Shown: positions 1 through 5,674 of the stretch, piece by piece | Layout of the letters: each line of letters starts with the position of its first letter | Position numbering within the stretch: the stretch's first letter is position 1 | Notes under the pieces: model-generated | Database searches by the model: none | What the model was told of the DNA's origin: nothing | Seen by the model: only the letters and a program-made list of their open reading frames with translations | Translations under genes and position numbers: made by a program | Assembly: GCA_012027055.1 (NCBI GenBank) | Contig: VEPF01000412.1 | Span: 1-6,640, forward strand | Length of the DNA: 6,640 nt | Origin: Gemmatimonadota bacterium | GTDB lineage: Bacteria; Gemmatimonadota; Gemmatimonadetes; Longimicrobiales; RSA9 | Direction of reading: 5' to 3'

Positions 1-108
1 GCACTGGTGGGAGGGCAGGGATGAGGCGGGCGGCGGCGTTCCTTCCGGGGTTCGGAGCGCAACCATGAGACCGGCGTTCACGTTCGCGCCGATGTTCGGA
101 GGACAGGC
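1..108 (+). other. Upstream flank; possible tail of a preceding gene
   Basis: No recognisable gene lies here. On the + strand the three frames close at 22-24, 66-68 and 110-112. The last is open from base 2 and ends in a TGA that overlaps the ATG of the isomerase gene as ATGA, so it could be the 3' end of a translationally coupled upstream gene. Its roughly 36 residues (ending MFGGQA) match no family I know. The same frame also has an ATG at 65 that would give a 15-residue peptide. No convincing -35/-10 pair is visible. The purine-rich GGAGGA at 98-103 belongs to the next gene. Confidence 0.2.
98..103 (+). promoter_or_regulatory. Ribosome binding site of the gmhA-like gene
   Basis: GGAGGA lies five bases before the ATG at 109. 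It is a strong Shine-Dalgarno match at normal spacing and supports that start codon. Confidence 0.75.
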
Positions 109-729
109 ATGAGCCAGGCGGTGGTTCGCACCCATCTCCTCGAGCTGGCCGATCTCGCGGCGCTCTGCGCCAGTGACCTGTCCGCGCCGATCGCGGAGGT
201 CGCGGCCCTGGTCACGGCCGCCGTCGCCGGGGGCGGAAAGCTCATGTTCTGCGGCAATGGCGGCTCGGCCGCGGACGCGCAGCACCTGGCCACGGAGTAC
301 GTGGTGCGCTTCCGCCGGCAGCGCGGGCCGCTGCCCGCGCTCGCGCTCACGACCGACACCTCGCTGCTGACCGCCGCGGCCAACGACTACGGCTTCGTGC
401 ACGTGTTCGCGCGGCAGGTGGCCGCGCTCGGCCGGCCGGGTGATGTGCTGTTCCTGCACTCCACCTCCGGCGAATCGCCCAACCTGTGGGCGGCCGCGAC
501 CGCGGCCCGCGCGGCCGGCGTGACGACCGTGGCGCTGCTGGCCCACGGCGGCGGCGCGCTGCGTCTCCTGGTCGATCACGCGCTGGTCGTGCCGACCGAT
601 GACACGGCGCACGCGCAGGAGCTGCACCTCGCCATCGGCCACGTCATCTGCGACATCGTGGAGCAATCGATGGTCGCCGCGGCGCGACCGGCCGCCCGGG
701 AATCCTCCACTGCTGCCGGGGAGGCGTGA
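109..729 (+). CDS. gmhA: Phosphoheptose isomerase (GmhA-like SIS-domain protein)
   Basis: Probable cytoplasmic D-sedoheptulose-7-phosphate isomerase, the first step of ADP-heptose synthesis for lipopolysaccharide core or other heptose-bearing glycans. The 206-residue length fits the family (about 190-200). The sugar-phosphate-binding SIS core is clear: CGNGGSAADAQH at residues 48-59, NDYGF at 92-96 and STSGESPN at 118-125. Residues equivalent to E. coli GmhA Glu65, Gln172 and His180 appear conserved as E63, Q170 and H178. This argues for an active isomerase and against DiaA, the non-catalytic DnaA-binding paralogue. The last 15 or so residues are Ala/Ser-rich and look dispensable. The start at 109 is supported by GGAGGA. 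The stop overlaps the next gene's ATG by one base (TGATG). DiaA remains the main alternative. Confidence 0.85.
   Translation: MSQAVVRTHLLELADLAALCASDLSAPIAEVAALVTAAVAGGGKLMFCGNGGSAADAQHLATEYVVRFRRQRGPLPALALTTDTSLLTAAANDYGFVHVFARQVAALGRPGDVLFLHSTSGESPNLWAAATAARAAGVTTVALLAHGGGALRLLVDHALVVPTDDTAHAQELHLAIGHVICDIVEQSMVAAARPAARESSTAAGEA
718..724 (+). promoter_or_regulatory. Ribosome binding site deciding the ferritin-like start
   Basis: GGGGAGG sits four bases before the ATG at 729 but only one base before the in-frame GTG at 726. This favours the ATG at 729 as the start. The site lies inside the last codons of the upstream isomerase gene. Confidence 0.65.
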
Positions 730-1154
730 TGACTCACGAGCACCTGCGCCGGGAGCTGCTGGCGCAGCTCCAGGCCGCCCGCGCGGCCGAGCGCGACCAG
801 GCGCTGTTCTACCGCGCCCTGGCCGGTGAGGCGGAGCGGCGCGGGGACCGGACGCTTTCGGAGCGCCTGAACGGGCTGCATGCCGACGAGCAGCATCACG
901 TTTCCCGTCTGAGTGCGCGGTTGCTCGAGCTGGGCGAAGCGCTCGAGGAGCTGCCGCCGCCGTCGATGCCGGAAGCGGCGCGCGAGGAGTGGGAGCCGCT
1001 GGCGAAGGAGCGGGAAGCGATCGAAGTGGCGCGCTATCAGGCGCTGCGCGCGCACGGCGGGCTGGACGAAGAGACGCGCCACATGTTGCGGGAATTCCTC
1101 GGAGCCGAGCGCCACCATGGCGAGTCGCTCGGCGGCAAGTGGATGGGAGCCTGA
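729..1154 (+). CDS. Ferritin-like / rubrerythrin-type di-iron protein
   Basis: A small all-helical protein of 141 residues with the spacing of a four-helix di-iron bundle. Counting from the ATG at 729, candidate ligands are E21 in helix 1, E54-x-x-H57 in helix 2, E96 or E99 in helix 3, and E127-x-x-H130 in helix 4. A proline-rich loop (around 76-81) separates the two helical pairs. This matches the ferritin-like superfamily signature of paired ExxH motifs. Related small proteins handle iron or reduce peroxide, but the substrate here cannot be read from sequence. There is no C-terminal rubredoxin Cys4 domain, so it is not a full rubrerythrin. No signal peptide is present, so it is probably cytoplasmic. 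An extended start at GTG 726 is less likely because of the ribosome-binding site position. It overlaps the isomerase stop by one base and ends one base before the next ATG. Confidence 0.7.
   Translation: MTHEHLRRELLAQLQAARAAERDQALFYRALAGEAERRGDRTLSERLNGLHADEQHHVSRLSARLLELGEALEELPPPSMPEAAREEWEPLAKEREAIEVARYQALRAHGGLDEETRHMLREFLGAERHHGESLGGKWMGA
1145..1149 (+). promoter_or_regulatory. Ribosome binding site of the SDR gene
   Basis: GGGAG lies six bases before the ATG at 1156, within the final codons of the ferritin-like gene. It sets the SDR start at 1156. A longer open frame reaches back to 913 but would be out-of-frame reading through the ferritin-like gene. Confidence 0.6.
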
Positions 1155-1155
1155 C

Positions 1156-1917
1156 ATGCTGTCCTTGAACCTGGTGGGCAAGCGCGCCCTCGTGACGGGC
1201 GGCTCGCGCGGCATCGGCCGCGCCACGGCCCTGCTGCTGGCGCGCGCCGGCGTGCAGGTCGGCTTCTCGTACTACGAGCGCCATGCTGAAGCCCAGACCG
1301 TGCTGCGGGAGCTGGAGCGCGAGGGCGTACCTGCCTGGGCCCTCGCCGGCGACATCGCCGACAGCGCCTGGGTGGACCGCCTGTTCGCGCGCGCCCTCGA
1401 CGAGTTCGGCGGGCTCGACATCTTCGTGGGCAATGCCGGCATCTGGCCGCCGCAGCACATGCCGCTCACGCTCATGACCGACGGGCAGTGGCACCGCCCC
1501 GTGGCCGTCAACCTGGACTCGATCTTCTACTGCACGCGCGCCGCGCTCCGCATCATGTCCGACGGCGGCCGCATCGTGCTCGTCTCCTCGACCGCCGGCC
1601 AGCGCGGCGAGGCCGGCCATGGCGACTACGCGGCCACCAAGGGCGCGATGATCTCGCTGGTGAAGGGCCTGGCCGTCGAGGTCGCGCCCCACGACATCAC
1701 CGTCAACTGCGTCGCGCCCGGCTGGGTGGACACCGATATGTCCGCCGGCTCGTTCGCCGGCGATGGCATGGCCCGGATCGCGGCTGGCATCCCGCTCGGA
1801 CGGGTGGCCAGCGCGGAGGACGTCGCCGGGCCCATCGTGTTCCTCTGTTCCTGGCTCGCGCGTCACATCACGGGCGAGATCGTGAACGTCAACGGCGGAT
1901 CGGTACTGTGCGGCTGA
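1156..1917 (+). CDS. Short-chain dehydrogenase/reductase (FabG-like, classical SDR)
   Basis: A cytoplasmic NAD(P)-dependent oxidoreductase of 253 residues, the standard length for classical SDRs. The cofactor motif TGGSRGIG is at residues 14-21, the D66 pocket motif (GDI) at 65-67 and NAG at 93-95. The catalytic tetrad is N119, S145, Y158 and K162 (YAATK). The PG motif at 188-189 and the C-terminal NVNGG are also typical. No acidic residue closes the second beta strand (around 37-40), and the phosphate loop carries arginine, so NADP(H) is the more likely cofactor; that is an inference. FabG (3-oxoacyl-ACP reductase) is the closest well-known relative. Sequence resemblance does not fix the substrate, and no fatty-acid genes are next to it, so no symbol is given. 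It starts one base after the ferritin-like stop and ends the left block. Confidence 0.9.
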   Translation: MLSLNLVGKRALVTGGSRGIGRATALLLARAGVQVGFSYYERHAEAQTVLRELEREGVPAWALAGDIADSAWVDRLFARALDEFGGLDIFVGNAGIWPPQHMPLTLMTDGQWHRPVAVNLDSIFYCTRAALRIMSDGGRIVLVSSTAGQRGEAGHGDYAATKGAMISLVKGLAVEVAPHDITVNCVAPGWVDTDMSAGSFAGDGMARIAAGIPLGRVASAEDVAGPIVFLCSWLARHITGEIVNVNGGSVLCG

Positions 1918-2005
1918 CCGGTTCGCCGTCCGCTCGCTCCGCCAACGTGCTGCCCGCCCGCGGGCTCGTGGCCGTCGGGTCCGGCCCTGCGCGCAGATAG
2001 CTGCC

Positions 2006-3343
2006 ATGCGTCTTAACCCGCCCCGGGCCGTCCTGGACATCGCCCGCCAGCTGCGCGACCGCGGCTACGACACCTGGGCGGTCGGCGGCGCCGTGCGGGA
2101 TGCGCTCCTCGGCCTGCCCCACGCCGACTGGGACCTGGCCACCAACGCGCGCCCGGAGGAGGTGCGGGGCGTGTTCAAGCGCACCGTGCCCATCGGCATG
2201 GAGCACGGCACGGTCGGGGTGCTGGCGCGCGACGGCGTGCTCTACGAGGTCACGACTTTCCGTCGCGATGTCGAGACTGATGGCCGGCATGCCGTGGTGG
2301 AGTTCGCCGATACCGTCGATGAGGACCTGGGCCGCCGCGATTTCACCATCAACGCCCTGGCCTGGCATCCGCTCACCGAGGAGCTGCGCGACCCGTTCGG
2401 CGGCCTGGTGGACCTGCGCGATGCCGTGCTGCGCACCGTGGGCGAGCCCGCCGATCGGTTTGCCGAAGACTACCTGCGCGTGCTGCGGGCATTGCGGTTC
2501 GCGGGTCACTTCGTGCTCACTATCGATCCGCATACCTGGGCTGCCCTGGTCGCCGCCGTGCCGCAGCTGCCGACCCTGTCCGCCGAGCGCGTGCGCGAGG
2601 AGCTGTTCAAGATCCTCGGCAAGACCCCGCACGCCTCCGCCTCGCTCAAGCTCTACGCTGCTGCCGGCGCGCTCCGCCACTGGTACGCGGAGCTGCAGGA
2701 GATCGTGGGCCTGGAGGCGGCGCCGGTTGCCGCGCCGGCCGGGGTCTGGGCCCGGACGCTGACCGCCATCGACACCTTGCCAGTCACTCGCCCGATCGTC
2801 CGGCTCGCCGCATTGCTGCATGCCGTCGGTATGCCCGCCGCGCGCACCAGTGACCTGCGCGGCGGCTGGCGCTACCCCGGCCACGAAGCGATCGCGGCAG
2901 GGAAGGCCGAGGTCCTGCTCCGCCGGCTCAAGTGCTCGAACGCGGACATCGAGCGGGTGACGCGCCTGATCGCCCTGCAGAACGATCTGTTCCCGCCCGA
3001 TGCGCCGCCCGCGGTGGTGCGACGCTGGCTGGCGCACGTCACGCCCGCCTACCTGCCGGACCTGTTCCGCCTGCGCGCGGCCCTGGCGCGCGCGCACGGC
3101 GAGCATGGCCGCGACCTTGCCGAGCGCTGCCGCACGGCCCGCCGCATCGGGCGCGGCCGCCCGCCCCTCACGCTCCAGGACCTGGCCGTGAACGGCGGCG
3201 ACCTGAAAGCGCTCGGCCTGGCGCCCGGGCCCGTGTTCGGCGAGGTACTGCGCGCGCTGCACGAACGGGTGCTCGATGATCCGAACCTGAACGAGCGCGA
3301 GCGGCTGCTGCGCATCGTGCGCGAGGAGTTGTTGCCGGCATGA
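2006..3343 (+). CDS. cca: CCA-adding enzyme (class II tRNA nucleotidyltransferase)
   Basis: Adds or repairs the 3'-terminal CCA of tRNAs in the cytoplasm. The 445 residues carry the class II head: GGAVRD at 27-32, the metal-binding pair D41 and D43 in DWDLATN, and RRDFTINALA at 110-119. The nucleotide-selecting EDxxR motif follows at 154-158, continuing LRALRFAG. A C-terminal region follows with LAVNGGDLKALGLAPGP (around 392-408), typical of bacterial CCA enzymes that carry an HD-like domain. That HD region (about 266-330) is degraded: LLHAVGMP at 270-277 stands where LLHDIGKP is usual, so the His-Asp metal pair is lost, although H293-E294 remain. The ancient poly(A) polymerase branch shares this fold and cannot be fully excluded. 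The start at 2006 has no strong ribosome-binding site, but it places the catalytic head at the normal distance. The stop overlaps the next start as ATGA. Confidence 0.92.
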   Translation: MRLNPPRAVLDIARQLRDRGYDTWAVGGAVRDALLGLPHADWDLATNARPEEVRGVFKRTVPIGMEHGTVGVLARDGVLYEVTTFRRDVETDGRHAVVEFADTVDEDLGRRDFTINALAWHPLTEELRDPFGGLVDLRDAVLRTVGEPADRFAEDYLRVLRALRFAGHFVLTIDPHTWAALVAAVPQLPTLSAERVREELFKILGKTPHASASLKLYAAAGALRHWYAELQEIVGLEAAPVAAPAGVWARTLTAIDTLPVTRPIVRLAALLHAVGMPAARTSDLRGGWRYPGHEAIAAGKAEVLLRRLKCSNADIERVTRLIALQNDLFPPDAPPAVVRRWLAHVTPAYLPDLFRLRAALARAHGEHGRDLAERCRTARRIGRGRPPLTLQDLAVNGGDLKALGLAPGPVFGEVLRALHERVLDDPNLNERERLLRIVREELLPA

Positions 3344-4059
3344 TCGCAGGCATGTTCTACGCCGCCATCTCCGCCCTGGGCGATCTCGCCGGCGGCCTGG
3401 TGGTGCTGCGCTCCCCGCTCTCGCGCAGCCGCCGCGGCCTGGCCGTGCTCACCGGCTTCGGCGCCGGCTTCATGCTCGCGGGCGCGCGCGTCGGCATGCT
3501 CCCGGAGGCGCTGGCGCTGCGGGGCGGCCTCACGGCCGTGCTGGCCGGCTACCTGGTCGTGCACCTTACGCAGCACTCCCTCACGCCCCACTTCCATTTC
3601 GGCGAGGAGACCCACGGCGATGCCATGACCTCGCGCCGGATCGGGGTGTGGGCGCTCGTCGGATTGCTGCCGCACTCGTTCTTCGATGGCGTCGCCATCA
3701 GCAGCGGCTTCCTCAACAGCACGCAGCTGGGTCTGCTCGTCTTCGCCGCCATCCTGTTGCACAAGGTGCCGACCGGCGTCTCGCTCGCGAGCGTGATGCT
3801 GGCCAGCGGCAACAACCGCTGGCGCGCGTTCAACGCTGTCGGCACCATGGGCCTCGCCACCGTCTTTGGTGGGGTGCTCACGCCCTGGGTCCCGCCCCTG
3901 GTCAACTGGGGCCTGCCGCTCGCGGCCGGCGTCACCATCTACGTCGCCGCCTCGAACCTGATTCCCGAGTCGCAGCACGAGCACAGCTCCGCCGTGCAGG
4001 GTGCGGTGTTCGTGGGCGTGCTGGTCTACTACCTGCTGACGCTCGTGCTGCCGCACTGA
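3340..4059 (+). CDS. ZIP-family divalent metal transporter
   Basis: An inner-membrane transporter of 239 residues that probably imports zinc or another divalent metal. Multiple hydrophobic segments are visible (about 4-23, 34-54, 64-80, 102-121, 130-150, 164-182, 189-207 and 218-237). The ZIP metal-site signature is in the fourth, HSFFDGVAI at 112-120, and the fifth holds HKVPTGVSLA at 141-150. The family usually has HNxxDG and HExP, so the metal-binding Glu after His141 is Lys here. A His-rich stretch (H75, H79, H84, H86, H92) between segments 3 and 4 fits the variable metal-binding loop of ZIP proteins. It overlaps the cca stop as ATGA. GAGGAG at 3323-3328 lies 11 bases upstream. ATG at 3352 is an alternative start. 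The three-base gap to the next gene suggests co-translation. Confidence 0.87.
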   Translation: MIAGMFYAAISALGDLAGGLVVLRSPLSRSRRGLAVLTGFGAGFMLAGARVGMLPEALALRGGLTAVLAGYLVVHLTQHSLTPHFHFGEETHGDAMTSRRIGVWALVGLLPHSFFDGVAISSGFLNSTQLGLLVFAAILLHKVPTGVSLASVMLASGNNRWRAFNAVGTMGLATVFGGVLTPWVPPLVNWGLPLAAGVTIYVAASNLIPESQHEHSSAVQGAVFVGVLVYYLLTLVLPH

Positions 4060-4062
4060 GCC

Positions 4063-5505
4063 ATGGGCGAGCTCGACCTCTTCGGTGACGCTGATCGGGC
4101 TGACGTCCCGTCCGAGGTGATGCCGACGTCCTCGCCCGCCGCTGATCCGTTCGGACCCGCGCCTCCGGACCCGCCGCCGGACGCCCGCGCTGATAAGTCC
4201 GCGCCTGCATTTCCTGACGCGCCTCCTCCGCCTCTCGCCGCCCGCATGCGACCGCGCGATCTCGATGAGTTCGCCGGCCAGGAACACCTGCTGGGGCCTG
4301 GAAAGGCGCTGCGGCGCCTGATCGAGCAGGACGAGGTCGGCAGCATCCTGTTCTGGGGTCCGCCCGGCACCGGGAAGACCACGCTCGCCCGCATCATCGC
4401 GGAGCGCACCAGCGCCGCGTTCGTGCACTTCAGCGCGGTCACCGAGGGCGTTGCCCGGGTCCGGGAGATCATTGCGCAGGCCGGGCAGCGGCAGCGTGCG
4501 ACGGGACGTCGCACCATCCTCTTCTGCGACGAGATCCACCGCTTCAACAAGGCCCAGCAGGACGCGTTCCTGTCGCACGTCGCGGCCGGAACCAACTGGC
4601 TGATCGGCGCGACCACCGAGAACCCGTCCTTCGAGGTCATCGGCGCACTGCTCAGCCGGTCCCGCGTCTTCGTGTTGCGACCGCTCGGGGTAGACGACCT
4701 GCAGGTGATCGTGCGGCGCGCGCTCGCCGATGCGGAGCGGGGCCTGGGTTCGCTCCGGCTCCGCGTGGCGGACGACGCGCTCGAGCTCATCTGCGAGCAG
4801 GCCGATGGCGACGCCCGCCGCGCCCTGAACGCGCTCGAGGCTGCCGCCACGCTGGTCGGCGAGGGCGGGGAAGTCACCCGGCAGGTGGCGCGGGAAGCGA
4901 TCCAGCTGCGCTTTGCCCGGTTCGACAAGGGCGGCGAGGAGCACTTCAACATGCTCTCCGCCTACCACAAGTCGTTGCGCGGCAGCGACCCGGACGGCGC
5001 GCTCTACTGGATGGCCCGCATGATCGAGGGTGGCCAGGATCCCATGATCATGTTCCGCCGCGCCATTGCCATGGCTGCAGAGGACATCGGACTCGCCGAT
5101 CCGGAAGCGCTGAAGCTGGCCGTCGCCGCCCGCGACGCCTACCACATCCTCGGCCCGCCCGAAGGCTACCTGCCCCTCGCCGAAATGACCATCTACCTGG
5201 CCACGGCGCCCAAGTCGAACGCCGGCTACCGCGCGCTGCACGCCGCGCTCGAGGCCGCCCAATTGACTCCAGCCGCGGGCGTTCCTTTGCACATCCGCAA
5301 CGCCCCGACCCGCCTCATGAAGGAGCTGGGCTACCACGCCGGCTACAAATACGCACACGACTTCGAAGGCGCGTACGTCCCGCAGGAGTACCTCCCCGAC
5401 GAACTCGCCGGCCGCACCTTCTTCGAACCGGGCGGGCTGGGCTTCGAGAAGGAGATCGCCCGGCGGCTGGAGTACTGGCGCAAGCGAAAGGCCGAGGGCC
5501 GATAG
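4063..5505 (+). CDS. rarA: Replication-associated recombination protein A (RarA/MgsA, AAA+ ATPase)
   Basis: A cytoplasmic AAA+ ATPase of the clamp-loader-like Mgs1/WRNIP1/RarA group, acting at stalled replication forks. Walker A is GPPGTGKT at residues 99-106, Walker B LFCDEIHRFNK at 153-163, sensor 1 GATTENPSF at 182-190, and the arginine-finger region LLSRSR at 196-201. The C-terminal half carries the RarA tetramerisation signature (YHKSLRGSDPDGALYW, FRRAIAMAAEDIGLADP). At 480 residues it is longer than E. coli RarA (447). The excess lies before the conserved LAARMRP (58-64): a Pro/Asp/Ala-rich, probably disordered extension of 57 residues that starts MGELDLFGD. ELDLF resembles the beta-clamp pentapeptide QL[SD]LF. 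No good ribosome-binding site precedes the ATG. It lies three bases after the transporter stop, so re-initiation is likely. ATG 4120 is a weaker alternative start. Confidence 0.95.
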   Translation: MGELDLFGDADRADVPSEVMPTSSPAADPFGPAPPDPPPDARADKSAPAFPDAPPPPLAARMRPRDLDEFAGQEHLLGPGKALRRLIEQDEVGSILFWGPPGTGKTTLARIIAERTSAAFVHFSAVTEGVARVREIIAQAGQRQRATGRRTILFCDEIHRFNKAQQDAFLSHVAAGTNWLIGATTENPSFEVIGALLSRSRVFVLRPLGVDDLQVIVRRALADAERGLGSLRLRVADDALELICEQADGDARRALNALEAAATLVGEGGEVTRQVAREAIQLRFARFDKGGEEHFNMLSAYHKSLRGSDPDGALYWMARMIEGGQDPMIMFRRAIAMAAEDIGLADPEALKLAVAARDAYHILGPPEGYLPLAEMTIYLATAPKSNAGYRALHAALEAAQLTPAAGVPLHIRNAPTRLMKELGYHAGYKYAHDFEGAYVPQEYLPDELAGRTFFEPGGLGFEKEIARRLEYWRKRKAEGR

Positions 5506-5674
5506 CAGTTGCCGCAGGCGCTGGTCGCTGCGCGTGACCACCGTGGCGGCGCGGGCGCAAGGGTCGCCGGCGCTTGCGGTAGTACCTCCCGCCGCCGTCC
5601 CCCTTCTGTTCGCAGCAAGCGTTGATGACCGGGCTCGCCATGGGAATGCCCCGGGTTTCGAATGATCCTCGCTC
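5506..5674 (+). other. Spacer between rarA and the transposase-like gene, with two short inverted repeats
   Basis: No gene is seen here. Two small inverted repeats follow the rarA stop: TGGTC at 5522-5526 with GACCA at 5536-5540 (loop 9), and CGCAAG at 5556-5561 with CTTGCG at 5573-5578 (loop 11). Neither is followed by a T-run, so they do not qualify as Rho-independent terminators, though they could act as weak transcript-end hairpins. A CCCCC run at 5599-5603 begins a segment that loosely resembles the inverted sequence near 6579-6601 and could be the left end of the mobile element. Confidence 0.4.

Noticed and set aside
913..1155. An 81-codon N-terminal extension of the SDR
   Set aside because: It would read the ferritin-like gene in another frame, giving an Arg/Cys/Ser-rich peptide. 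The Rossmann fold starts right after ATG 1156, which has its own GGGAG site.
576..1226. A 216-codon - strand open frame over the ferritin-like gene
   Set aside because: It overlaps three sense genes with good starts and motifs, and its product has no family features.
1955..1990. Palindromic GCCCGCGGGC and GGG-N5-CCC in the gap before cca, considered as a terminator or operator
   Set aside because: The first has no loop, the second is only three pairs, no T-run follows, and such palindromes are common at this GC content.
1889..3262. A 457-codon open frame on the - strand over cca
   Set aside because: It lies entirely antisense to the well-supported CCA enzyme; its composition is Gln/Gly/Arg-rich and no domain is visible.
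5522..5578. Rho-independent terminator after rarA
   Set aside because: The two hairpins have stems of only 5 and 6 bp and lack a downstream T-run; they are mentioned only as inverted repeats.
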